Of a DNA stretch of 64,000 bases, positions 1 through 8,129 are shown piece after piece (the first letter of the stretch is position 1; every line of letters starts with the position of its first letter). Position numbers and translations under genes: made by a program. The stretch lies in assembly GCF_017573505.1 (NCBI RefSeq), contig NZ_JAGEOJ010000011.1:1-64000 (forward strand), given 5' to 3'. The notes under the pieces are model-generated. The model was not told where the DNA came from. It saw nothing but the letters and a program-made list of their open reading frames with translations, and made no database searches. Source of the stretch: Actinomadura barringtoniae. Its GTDB lineage: Bacteria; Actinomycetota; Actinomycetes; Streptosporangiales; Streptosporangiaceae.

Positions 1-1
1 T

Positions 2-109
2 GCCCGTGCCGAGGGTGCTGCCCGTGCCGAGGGTGCTGCCCGTGCCGAGGGTGCCGCGCGTGCCGAGGGTGCCGTCCGCGCCGAGGGTGCCGCGCGCACG
101 GAGAGTGCC
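2..109 (+). repeat. 18-bp in-frame tandem repeat inside mtnA
   Basis: Six adjacent 18-base units with consensus GCCCGTGCCGAGGGTGCT start at 2, 20, 38, 56, 74 and 92. The first two are identical and divergence increases to the right. Each unit encodes ARAEGA. The array may extend left of the window. Confidence 0.95.
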
Positions 110-790
110 GTCAGCTCTGCGGGTGCTGCTGGCGCTGACGCCGCCCGCGCCGAGCATGATGTTCGCGCTGACGGTGAGGGTGATGGACGTGCTGGTGGCG
201 GGCGGCCGTTGCGGGTTCTGACGCACTGCAACACCGGCGCGCTCGCGGCCTCGGGCTGGGGTACGGCCCTTGGCGTCGTTCGGGAACTGCACGAGCGGGG
301 CTGCGTGGAACGCGTCTACGCCGATGAGACTCGTCCACTACTGCAGGGCGCGCGGCTTACGGCCTGGGAGCTCGGGCAGGCCGGGATTCCGTACGTGGTC
401 CAGGCCGACGGCGCGGCGGCCAGCACCATCCTGCGCGGCCTGGTGGACGTGGCGATCATCGGCGCCGACCGCATCGCCGCGAACGGGGACACGGCCAACA
501 AGATCGGCTCGGTGGGCGTGGCTCTGGCCTGCGCCGCCGCGGGCATTCCGTTCGTGGTGGTCGCCCCCTGGAGCACCGTCGACCTCGCCACCCCGTCGGG
601 CGACGACATCCCGATCGAGGAACGGTCGGTTGACGAGGTCCTGAACTGGGGTGGTGTCCGTACGACCCCGTCCGATGCCGAGGCGTTCAACCCCGCCTTC
701 GACGTCACCCTGGCCCGTCTGGTGACCGCCTTGGTGACCGAGACCGGCGTTCTTGAGGTATCCGCAGGCCGGACTCCGGCTCGCCACTGA
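2..790 (+). CDS. mtnA: S-methyl-5-thioribose-1-phosphate isomerase, 5'-truncated by window edge
   Basis: The C-terminal part converts methylthioribose-1-phosphate to methylthioribulose-1-phosphate in methionine salvage. The reading frame is open from base 2, so the true start lies left of the window. Diagnostic MtnA motifs are visible: VLTHCNTGALA with the catalytic Cys, VYADETRPLLQGARLT, and IGADRIAANGDTANKIG with the catalytic Asp. The protein ends normally at a TGA. The first 36 codons in the window are six copies of a hexapeptide (ARAEGA and variants) encoded by an 18-bp tandem repeat. They are followed by a Gly/Ala/Asp-rich stretch, all directly before the first catalytic motif. That places a repeat-built linker between the N- and C-terminal domains, which is not a feature of the family as I know it. 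The identity is firm; the linker's functional effect is unknown. Confidence 0.93.
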   Translation, partial: ARAEGAARAEGAARAEGAARAEGAVRAEGAARTESAVSSAGAAGADAARAEHDVRADGEGDGRAGGGRPLRVLTHCNTGALAASGWGTALGVVRELHERGCVERVYADETRPLLQGARLTAWELGQAGIPYVVQADGAAASTILRGLVDVAIIGADRIAANGDTANKIGSVGVALACAAAGIPFVVVAPWSTVDLATPSGDDIPIEERSVDEVLNWGGVRTTPSDAEAFNPAFDVTLARLVTALVTETGVLEVSAGRTPARH

Positions 791-1000
791 CGCTGAGGTC
801 GCGGGGCCTGAGGGTCGTGCGCTCGGCGAGCGTGGAGTGGGGTGGGTGGGACAGTTGAGGTCTTTGCTGCGCATTTGACCACGTGTGGTCATCCCAGTTG
901 GAGAACGCCCTGGCAAGGCAGTTCCCGGCCATTCGGGCGGTGTAATCGCCCACGCGAATCGGGGGAGACTGCGGGCATCCGCGTGACAGGGAGGGCGTTC

Positions 1001-1984
1001 ATGGGACTGACGGTGGCTGTGACGGGACCGACCGGCGAGATCGGGATGGCGGCCGTGCGTGCTCTTGAGAACGACGAGCGCGTCGAACGGATTCTGGGCA
1101 TGGCACGCAGCCCGTTCGACCCGTCCTCGCGGGGCTGGAAGAAGACCGAATACCGCCAGGGCGACATCCTTGATCGCGGCGCGGTCGACGACCTCGTGGC
1201 CGGCGCCGACGTCGTCGTGCACCTCGCGTTCATCATCCTGGGCTCTCGCAAGGAGAGCGAACGCGTCAACCTGGCCGGCAGCCGGAACGTGTTCGAGGCC
1301 ACCGCTGGCGCCGAGCGGCCTGGCCGTCTCGTCTATACCTCGTCGGTCGCGGCGTACGGGTATCACGGCGACAATCCGGTGCCACTGACCGAGGACGTTC
1401 CGCCGCGTGGCTCGAAGCAGCATTACTACTCAGCGCAGAAGGCGGCCTGCGAGGCGCTGCTGGCCGAGACCGCCGGTGACCTGGACACTTACGTACTGCG
1501 CCCCTGCATCGTGGGAGGTCCCGAGGCGACCGTTCTGCTGCGCAATCTCCCCTGGGAACAGGCGGCCTCGTACGTTCCCGAGCAGGTCCGTCGCTTGCTC
1601 GGTGCGGTGCCGGGGCTGAAGCCGGTCCTGCCCGATCCTGGCGTACGTTTCCAGCTCGTTCACCACGACGATGTGGCTTCGGCGACAGCGGCATGCGTCG
1701 CGGGTGACGGACCTGCGGGCGCGTACAACCTGGCGGGCGACGGCGAGATCACCATTTCTGACCTGGCCCACGCCATCGGCGCATACGCCGTTCCCGTCCC
1801 CAGTGAGCTCGTCGATCTGACGGCCGAGTTCGTCGACCTCGTCCCGCTGCTGCCCACCCAGGCGGAATGGATCCACGCCGCACGCCATCCGATGCTCATG
1901 GACACCGCCAAGGCACGCCGTGACCTCGGCTGGACCCCGCAATACACGACCAAACAAACCCTGGAAGCGATGGCCGCCGCCTGA
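1001..1984 (+). CDS. NAD(P)-dependent epimerase/dehydratase (extended SDR)
   Basis: A 327-residue extended short-chain dehydrogenase, probably acting on a nucleotide sugar or similar substrate. It has an N-terminal Rossmann motif (VTGPTGEIG, residues about 7-15), the YTSSVAAYG segment, and the catalytic YxxxK pair in YYSAQK. The substrate-binding half carries the family's AYNLAGDG motif. The ATG at 1001 is chosen because AGGGAGGG lies about 8 bases upstream and the Rossmann fold begins at once. An earlier in-frame start at 842 would add 53 unrelated residues. The gene stands alone between mtnA and the antiporter. The exact substrate cannot be read from the sequence. Confidence 0.85.
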   Translation: MGLTVAVTGPTGEIGMAAVRALENDERVERILGMARSPFDPSSRGWKKTEYRQGDILDRGAVDDLVAGADVVVHLAFIILGSRKESERVNLAGSRNVFEATAGAERPGRLVYTSSVAAYGYHGDNPVPLTEDVPPRGSKQHYYSAQKAACEALLAETAGDLDTYVLRPCIVGGPEATVLLRNLPWEQAASYVPEQVRRLLGAVPGLKPVLPDPGVRFQLVHHDDVASATAACVAGDGPAGAYNLAGDGEITISDLAHAIGAYAVPVPSELVDLTAEFVDLVPLLPTQAEWIHAARHPMLMDTAKARRDLGWTPQYTTKQTLEAMAAA

Positions 1985-2163
1985 CCAAGCACAGGCTCTG
2001 ATGAGCAGGCCAACATGACCTGAGCAGGACAACAGAACCCGAGTCGGCGAAACGGATTGGCAATTCCGCCGTTGCCATACCGTGGGGCGGCTTTGGCCTT
2101 CCGGGGCTCTGGCGCGGGTAGATCAACCGTTGTCACGCCACGGGAGTTTGCGGGGGTGCCACC

Positions 2164-3621
2164 GTGACATCGGCCGAAACCGCGCCCGTTGAGGTGCGCT
2201 CGACCCGCAAAATGGGTCTGCCGACCCTGACCGCCATGGTGGTCGGGTCGATGGTCGGCGCTGGCGTCTTCTCCCTACCGCGCAACTTCGCGCAGGCCAC
2301 AGGTGCCTTCGGTGCCATCATCGCGTGGGTCATCGCGGGCACCGGCATGCTCATGCTCGCGTTCGTGTTCCAGACCCTCGCGGTACGCAAGCCGCAACTG
2401 GACGCCGGGGTCTATGCCTATGCCAAGGCAGGCTTCGGAGAATTTCCAGGATTCCTGTCGGCATTCGGCTACTGGGCCAGCGCCTGCGTCGGAAACGTCA
2501 CCTATTGGGTGCTGATCAAATCGACGCTGGGGCTGGTCTTCCCGGCGTTCGGTGAGGGCGACACGCTGTTCGCTGTAGCGGTGTCGGCGGTGGGCGTCTG
2601 GGCGTTCCACTACATGATCGTCCGAGGCGTCAAGGAAGCCGCGTTCATCAACCAGATCGTCACCGTCGCCAAGCTCGTGCCGATCATCCTGTTCGTCATC
2701 ATCCTGGCCATCACCCTCCAAGGCGGGATCTTCAGCGGCAACTTCTGGGGCGACGGCGGCGACTCGTCGTTCGGCGGCCTCTTCGACCAGGTGCGTTCGA
2801 CGATGCTGGTCACGGTCTTCGTGTTCCTCGGCGTCGAGGGGGCCAGCGTCTACTCCCGCTACGCCCGCCGCCGCAGCGACGTGGGCCGCGCGACCGTGCT
2901 CGGCTTCCTCAGCGTCCTGGCCCTCTTCGCCTCCGTCACGCTTCTCTCGTACGGCGCGCTACCCCGCGCCGACCTCGAGGGCCTGCAGCAGCCGTCGATG
3001 GCCGGCGTCCTGGAAGCGGTGGTCGGAAGCTGGGGCAGCACGTTCATCGGCATCGGCCTGATCATCTCCGTCCTCGGCGCCTACCTCGCCTGGACGCTGA
3101 TGGCCGCCGAGGTGCTCTACGTCGCCGCCAAGGACGACGACATGCCCGCGTTCCTCAAGCGCTCTAACCAGCAGGGCTCACCGAGCAGCGCCCTCGTGAT
3201 GACCAGCGCGCTGATCACCGCCGTCCTGTTCGTCACCCTGTTCTCCGAGGACGCGTTCACCTTCACGCTCAAGCTCTGCAGTTCCCTCTCCCTGATCCCC
3301 TACCTCCTGGCGGCGGCGTACGCCCTGAAGCTCTCCGTCCAAGGCGAGACCTACGACACCCAGCCCCAAGGCCGCCGCAAAGAGCTGATCATCGCCGCGA
3401 TAGCAGTCGTCTACACGCTCTTCCTGATCTTCGCCGCGGGCCTGGAGTTCCTGCTCCTGTCCTGCATCATCTACGCCCCCGGAACGGCCCTGTTCGTCCT
3501 CACCCGCCGAGAACACGGCCGCCGCCCCTTCTCCCCGCCCGAAGCCATCCTCCTAACAGCCCTCATCGTCGGCTTCGTAGTAGGCCTCATAGGCCTAACC
3601 ACCGGCTGGATCACCATCTGA
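2164..3621 (+). CDS. arcD: APC-family amino acid antiporter, arginine/ornithine type
   Basis: A 485-residue integral membrane protein with about 12 hydrophobic segments and the APC signature near the N terminus (GSMVGAGVFSLP). It closely resembles basic amino acid/polyamine antiporters that exchange arginine for ornithine in the arginine deiminase pathway. An arginine deiminase gene lies 3 kb downstream on the opposite strand, which supports that role. The start is a GTG. Just upstream is GGGAGTTTGCGGGGGTGCC, a weak ribosome-binding region. A lysine/cadaverine or agmatine exchanger of the same family is possible; arcD is therefore a likely but not proven name. Confidence 0.75.
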   Translation: MTSAETAPVEVRSTRKMGLPTLTAMVVGSMVGAGVFSLPRNFAQATGAFGAIIAWVIAGTGMLMLAFVFQTLAVRKPQLDAGVYAYAKAGFGEFPGFLSAFGYWASACVGNVTYWVLIKSTLGLVFPAFGEGDTLFAVAVSAVGVWAFHYMIVRGVKEAAFINQIVTVAKLVPIILFVIILAITLQGGIFSGNFWGDGGDSSFGGLFDQVRSTMLVTVFVFLGVEGASVYSRYARRRSDVGRATVLGFLSVLALFASVTLLSYGALPRADLEGLQQPSMAGVLEAVVGSWGSTFIGIGLIISVLGAYLAWTLMAAEVLYVAAKDDDMPAFLKRSNQQGSPSSALVMTSALITAVLFVTLFSEDAFTFTLKLCSSLSLIPYLLAAAYALKLSVQGETYDTQPQGRRKELIIAAIAVVYTLFLIFAAGLEFLLLSCIIYAPGTALFVLTRREHGRRPFSPPEAILLTALIVGFVVGLIGLTTGWITI

Positions 3622-3629
3622 CCCACCCG

Positions 3630-3925
3630 GTCCCCAACCCGCCGCCCGCTCCACGCCGCCCGCCGCCCGCCACCCACCGCCCGCTGCCCGCCGCCCGGCG
3701 TCCACCGCCCGCTGCCCACCGCCCGCTGCCCGCTGCCCGCTGCCCGCTGCCCGCCGCTCACCGCCCGCTGCCCGCTGCCCGCCGCCCACCGCTCACCGCA
3801 CGCCGCCCACTGCCCGGCGCCCACTGCCCGGCGCCCGCCGCACGCTGCCCGCCGCCCGCTGCACGCCGTCCGCTGCACGCCGCTCACCCCACGCCGCCCA
3901 CCCCCACGCCGCCCTGGAACCAGTT
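3630..3925. repeat. C-rich degenerate minisatellite in the gap after the antiporter gene
   Basis: About 300 bases built from short overlapping motifs of the type GCCCGCTGCCCGCC, CACCGCCCGCTGCC and GCACGCCGCCC, with many 7- and 10-base repeats. Long apparent reading frames on the minus strand are pure low complexity (Gly/Arg/Ala/Trp), so I see no gene. It occupies the convergent gap between the antiporter and the acetyltransferase. Confidence 0.85.
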
Positions 3926-3983
3926 GTGAGAGTGTCGACGGGCCGGGCGAGCTGGTGCCCAGGTCCGGCCCGTCGGCTTGTCT

Positions 3984-4889
3984 CTACAGGTCGAGCTGAT
4001 ACCGCAGGGTGGTGTGCGTGGGCAGGTAGCCGAGGCTGTCGCTGATGTGTCTCATGTGCGTGTTGCTGTCGGCGGTGTCGGTCAGGAGGCCGCCGAGGTC
4101 TGGATAGCGCCCGTGGGCTTGCCGGATCGACTCGGCCTTCATCCATCGGCCAAGGCCGTGCCCGCGGTGCTCGGGCAGTACGCCGGTGCCGTAGTGCTGG
4201 CCGTCACCGGTGCCGTTGCCGGGGACGACGAGTTCGGTGAATCCAGCGATCGAGTCGTCGCGGGTGTCGATGGCGACGACCGTGTGCAACTGGTCGCCGC
4301 GTTCTTCGACGGCTTTGGCCGCGGCCCGGACCCGGTCCACATCCCAGGCCACGGTGCCGTAGTCGGTGTCTTCCATGGGCATGTCGTCCATGGCGCGGCG
4401 TGAGGCGGCGAAGGTCTCGGCGAGGGTGTCGGGGACGGTTCCCTGCCATGACGCCAGCCGGTAGCCGGGATGTGGACATTCGATGATCTCGGCGAGGGCG
4501 GCTGTGTCCACGTCGGCCAGGGGCAGGCGGGCGTACCTCAGGGTGAGCACCTTGCGGAACCCGCGGGCGGCCAGGAAGGGGTCGCCGGGCGATCCGGCCT
4601 CGGCCTGCGCGCTGACGCAGCGTCGGACGTTGTCGCGGGCGGCGACCACGGCGGTGTCCAGGAGCCGGGAGCCGACGCCCCTGCGGCGTTCCACGGGATG
4701 GACGTGGAGGGTCAGTTCGGCCAGGTGCTGCTGTCCGCCGTCGAACAGGCGCAGAAAGGCCGTCCCGACGGGGATGGAATCGGCGTCGGACGCCAGCCAT
4801 GCAAGGCGCCGGCTGTGCGCCCCGTGAGCGGGGTCGGTCAGCGGGGTGATGCGAAGCGACAAGGTGTCTCCGTCGTGAGGAGGTGGCAA
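3984..4889 (-). CDS. Tandem-domain GNAT acetyltransferase
   Basis: Up to 301 residues with two GNAT folds in a row. The first carries the acetyl-CoA loop in VERRRGVGSRLL (about residues 87-98). The second carries PEHRGHGLGRWMK (about 240-252), which fits the double-GNAT layout of mycothiol-synthase-like and aminoglycoside-type enzymes. The conserved C-terminal SLGY motif of GNATs is present. It probably acetylates a small cytoplasmic amine; no substrate can be assigned. The start is uncertain: TTG at 4889 has no visible ribosome-binding site, whereas TTG at 4862 has GGAG six bases upstream and begins right at the domain. Confidence 0.8.
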   Translation of the reverse strand: MPPPHDGDTLSLRITPLTDPAHGAHSRRLAWLASDADSIPVGTAFLRLFDGGQQHLAELTLHVHPVERRRGVGSRLLDTAVVAARDNVRRCVSAQAEAGSPGDPFLAARGFRKVLTLRYARLPLADVDTAALAEIIECPHPGYRLASWQGTVPDTLAETFAASRRAMDDMPMEDTDYGTVAWDVDRVRAAAKAVEERGDQLHTVVAIDTRDDSIAGFTELVVPGNGTGDGQHYGTGVLPEHRGHGLGRWMKAESIRQAHGRYPDLGGLLTDTADSNTHMRHISDSLGYLPTHTTLRYQLDL

Positions 4890-5598
4890 AGGTCAGTACG
4901 CGGGCTCACCTGCTGGGCACTCGTGCGCATGTGCTCCACGCCTCCTCATCGACAGCGCCCGTCCGGAACGACTCCGGAACGACCTGGACGGCTGCGACAA
5001 CCTAGCTGGCCTATCGATTCCTCGGCAAAGGGTTAAGCGAAGGCCGGCGCGCAGCTATGCCGCCGCCGGGCCTCAGCCATCGTGGGCAGTCGGCTCTTAC
5101 TGCCAAACTCGGGGTTTGCTTGGTTGCCCGAAGTGGGCCGTGGGCGCCGCGATCGCGTCGAGGCAGGTGGTCGCCGTTGTGCGGCGACTCCATCAGGGTG
5201 ACGGTGACGCCGGGGACGCGGCGGTGCGGCGCGTCGGGCAGCGCGGTGAGCGCGTCGGGCAGCAGCGCGGTGAGCGCGTCGGGCACCAGTGCGGTGAGCG
5301 CGTCGGGCAGCAGTGCGGTGAGCGCGTCGGGCAGCAGTGCGGTCCATCGCCGGGCTGCGCGCCGGGCGGGTACGGGCCGCGGTGTTCCCCACGGCTACGG
5401 CTGCTCAGCGCGCGAGCCGATGTTCGCCACCGGAGATCGCCGCAGCCCCTGGCCTGGGCGCCGTGCAGCGTGCCAGCGCCGGGCGGTGCGCAACGCTGTC
5501 GCTGGCGGGCGTGGCGTCTGCGGTCGCGTGAGCCTTTCTGTGGCCGTTCGAGACTGTGAGCGGTTGGCGCGTTCGAATAGCCGGGTGAGGTGAGGTGG
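4890..5598. other. Intergenic region with no credible gene
   Basis: About 700 bases. Apparent frames on both strands are low-complexity or match no family I know. The middle contains a 24-bp tandem repeat (listed separately). The part just left of 4990 presumably holds the promoter of the acetyltransferase. A decayed gene cannot be excluded. Confidence 0.55.
5230..5343. repeat. 24-bp tandem repeat array
   Basis: The core GTGAGCGCGTCGGGCA recurs exactly every 24 bases at 5246, 5270, 5294 and 5318, with a partial copy to the left. Units differ by one or two bases. Read on the plus strand it would give (SAVSASGS)n; on the minus strand, an Ala/Leu/Pro/Asp octapeptide repeat (LLPDALTA type). Confidence 0.95.
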
Positions 5599-6111
5599 TC
5601 AGCGGCTGTCGCGTTTGGCTTGGCGTTGGGCTCCGGTGGCCTGGGTGGAGCCTCGTTGCCTGCCTCGTGCGTTCAGAAGGGATGGGGACTTGGGTGAACG
5701 GACTGAGCGTTGGGACGCTTTTTCGGTGGCGGGGACCTGGGCGCCCTTCTTGGCGGGGCCTGAGGTTCGTTCGGCTTTGGCGGCCTTGAGACGTTCGGCC
5801 TTGAGTGAGGAGGCGGCTCGGCGGGCGGCGGCGGCCAGGTGCCGGCTGACTCGGGCCAGGGCGTCCTCGAAGACCTCGGCCTTCTGGGCGTTGCGGCGGT
5901 TCTTGGGACGGGCCATGCCACGGCCGCCGTGCTCGGCGACGCGGGTGGCGGCCTCCCTGCGGTAGAGCTTCACGTGCTTGTCGCGGGCCCGGCGGATGCG
6001 CGTATGCAGTTCCAGAAGGGCGTCCTCGTCGAGGTCCTTCAGCCGGTCTCGTTCGGTCTCGCGGACAAGGTCCTGCTCGTTCTCGGTCATCGAGCTCAGC
6101 AGCGCCTTCAT
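5599..6111 (-). CDS. Basic coiled-coil protein of unknown function
   Basis: About 170 residues, rich in Lys, Arg, Ala and Glu. An N-terminal acidic helix-rich part (LLSSMTENEQDLVRETERDR) leads into HTRIRRARDKHVKLYRREA and a long Ala/Arg/Lys helix, then a disordered basic tail. I recall similar actinobacterial hypothetical proteins with a HxRxRRARxKxVKLYRR core; none has a known role to my knowledge. The high charge suggests nucleic-acid or polyanion binding (inference). The ATG at 6111 has GAGAGGAG upstream and lies 13 bases after the lipoprotein gene, so it is the third gene of the arcA transcription unit. Confidence 0.7.
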   Translation of the reverse strand: MKALLSSMTENEQDLVRETERDRLKDLDEDALLELHTRIRRARDKHVKLYRREAATRVAEHGGRGMARPKNRRNAQKAEVFEDALARVSRHLAAAARRAASSLKAERLKAAKAERTSGPAKKGAQVPATEKASQRSVRSPKSPSLLNARGRQRGSTQATGAQRQAKRDSR

Positions 6112-6124
6112 CGGGACTCCTCTC

Positions 6125-6643
6125 TCAGGGCGCGGGCGGATAGGTCGCGTACAGCCCACGGTGTGTTACGACGGGCACGAAGTCCACCTGCGTGCGTCCG
6201 GCCCGTTCGAACACCAGGGTGAGCGGGAACTGCTCGGCGCCCTGCACCTTTTCGTTCAGGCCGGTGAGCAGGACGAGCGGCTTGTCGTCGGACTGGAGCT
6301 CCACGAGGCGGCCGGCCGGGAGTTCGACGCCGCCCTTCTTGATCTGGGAGCCGGTGAACGCGGGCGAGGACACCGAGACGAGCTTGTCGGGCTGCCCGTC
6401 GGGCGCCCTGGCGGTCAGATAGGCGTAGACGGGGGCGTTCGCTCCCGGTTGCAGTGCGTTGTCCTCGTCCGGGCCGAGGATGAACAGGTTGCGCACCTTG
6501 ACCCAGGGTTTCGCGGCGCTCGGAACGTTTGCGCTGGCGCCTTTGACGTGGCGCTTGCGGTCTGCCAGGGACGGGCCGCATGCGGTCAGCGCCAGGAGTG
6601 CGGCGACGAGCGGGGCGACGAGCGGGGCGGCTAAGGCCTTCAT
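6125..6643 (-). CDS. Secreted lipoprotein, PCu(A)C/LpqE-like
   Basis: 172 residues with a lipoprotein signal peptide: MKALAAPLV, a hydrophobic stretch, and lipobox LTAC with Cys22. The mature part (VRNLFILGPDED...PVYAYLTA...PLTLVFERAG) is a beta-sandwich pattern like the actinobacterial LpqE/copper-chaperone family. The His/Met ligands expected of a true copper chaperone are not obvious, so metal binding is unproven. The ATG overlaps the arcA stop in ATGA (6640-6643), implying translational coupling with arginine deiminase. Confidence 0.75.
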   Translation of the reverse strand: MKALAAPLVAPLVAALLALTACGPSLADRKRHVKGASANVPSAAKPWVKVRNLFILGPDEDNALQPGANAPVYAYLTARAPDGQPDKLVSVSSPAFTGSQIKKGGVELPAGRLVELQSDDKPLVLLTGLNEKVQGAEQFPLTLVFERAGRTQVDFVPVVTHRGLYATYPPAP

Positions 6644-7908
6644 ACCGGGTCCCTGAGGATCGGGCAGGTCATGCAGTGCCCGCCGCCACGGCCCTTGCCC
6701 AGCTCGAAGCCCTCGATCTCGATGACTTCGACGTCGTGCTCGCGCAGCTTGCGGTTGGTGAACTCGTTCTTGTGGTAGCCGACGACCACGCCTGGCTCCA
6801 GGGCCACGAAGTTGCTGCCACTGTCCCACTGCTCGCGGGCCTGCTGATGGTCGTCGCCTCCGGTGGGGATGATGTCCAGATGCCCGATCCCCAGGGCGTC
6901 CTCGAATGCGGCCGCCAGGCTCTTGTCCTGGTGGACCTCCAGCGTCCCTTCCTTGTCGCCGGGGCGTACGGAATAGACCTCGGCCTCGTCGACCACGGGC
7001 GGGTAGCCGGTCGCCTTGTTCACGTCCAGCAGGGTGAAGACGGTGTCCAGGTGCATGTACGAGCGGTTGGGCGGGATGTTGACGGCGATGACGCGGGTGG
7101 CGGCCTCGGCGGCGAACAGGGACTGGGCGAGGTGCTCGATCATGCGGCTGGTGGTGCGTTCACTGACGCCGATGGCGACGGCCCCATTGCCGATGGGCAT
7201 CATGTCGCCGCCCTCGATGCTGGCCTGCCCGAAGTCCTCCTCGTCGAAGCGGCCGTCGTCGCCCATCGGCGGGTACCAGTAGGCGAAGCCGGCGTCGGCG
7301 AACATCGGGTGGTGGCGATAGACGATGGTCTGGTTGAGGGTCTCCAACCTCCGGGCGTGGAAGAACAGTGGGTTGAGCGAGACGCCTTCATAAAGCCAGG
7401 CGGCGGGGTCGCGCTGGTAGAGGGAGTTCGGCAGCGGCGGCAGAACGAAAGCACCTGGATCGGCCATTGCGGCGACCAATGACTTTCCGTCGAAGCCCAC
7501 TCGCTGGGTCTCGTCGAGCAGTTCCTGTTTGGTGAGGCCGCCGATGAGGTGGCGGGCGAGTTTGGTGCCGTCCCACGAGGCGAGTTCGTTGCGGATGTCG
7601 TCCACGAGGGCGGGGCCGACCGACAGTTCGGTGACGGCGCGTTCCACCGCCTGGCGCTTGGCCTCGGGGCCGGTGCCCAGGGCCTCGGCCAGCAGTTCCT
7701 GATGGTAGAAGACCTCGATGCCGCGTTCTCGCATCATAGCGACGAACGCGTCGTGCTCGATCTGCGCGCGGCGCACCCACAGGACGTCGTCGTAAAGCAG
7801 TTCGTCCCTGTTGTCGGGTGTCAGCCGTTCAAGGCTCAGGTCCGGCCGGTGCACGATCACCTGCCGGAGCCGCCCGACCTCCGAATGAACTCCGTACTTC
7901 GCGCTCAC
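6640..7908 (-). CDS. arcA: Arginine deiminase
   Basis: 422 residues. It hydrolyses arginine to citrulline and ammonia, the first step of the ATP-yielding deiminase pathway and an acid-stress response. Family motifs run through the protein: an N-terminal VHSEVGRLRQVIVHRP, the substrate motifs NSLYQRDPAAW and EGGDMMPIG, NRSYMHLDTVFT, and the C-terminal catalytic Cys in GGGHCMTCPI. GTG at 7908 is preferred (GGGGG a few bases upstream, start directly at the conserved domain) over a start 16 codons earlier. Two small genes follow in the same operon. No ornithine carbamoyltransferase or carbamate kinase is in the window, so the remaining pathway must lie elsewhere. Confidence 0.95.
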   Translation of the reverse strand: MSAKYGVHSEVGRLRQVIVHRPDLSLERLTPDNRDELLYDDVLWVRRAQIEHDAFVAMMRERGIEVFYHQELLAEALGTGPEAKRQAVERAVTELSVGPALVDDIRNELASWDGTKLARHLIGGLTKQELLDETQRVGFDGKSLVAAMADPGAFVLPPLPNSLYQRDPAAWLYEGVSLNPLFFHARRLETLNQTIVYRHHPMFADAGFAYWYPPMGDDGRFDEEDFGQASIEGGDMMPIGNGAVAIGVSERTTSRMIEHLAQSLFAAEAATRVIAVNIPPNRSYMHLDTVFTLLDVNKATGYPPVVDEAEVYSVRPGDKEGTLEVHQDKSLAAAFEDALGIGHLDIIPTGGDDHQQAREQWDSGSNFVALEPGVVVGYHKNEFTNRKLREHDVEVIEIEGFELGKGRGGGHCMTCPILRDPV

Positions 7909-8129
7909 GGCACCCCCGATCGGCTGGCGAGAACGGATGCGGCCGTGCGAACACAACGACGCCGCCCCTATTCGCCGAATTCAAGCATTACATCTAGATA
8001 GTCAGAGAAAGGTCGTCCCCCCTTATAGAAATCCTTACCCGCCGCATCCCTGCCGGTTGGTGGCGAGCCGGGAGGGATGCGGCCGCCGGTGATTCGGGTG
8101 GCTGGCGTGGCTCGATTTGTCTCCTGGGG

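Noticed and set aside
5230..5343. Possible CRISPR array because of regular 24-bp spacing
   Set aside because: Units are contiguous with no unique spacers, and no cas genes are near. It is a simple tandem repeat; the same reasoning applies to the other arrays.
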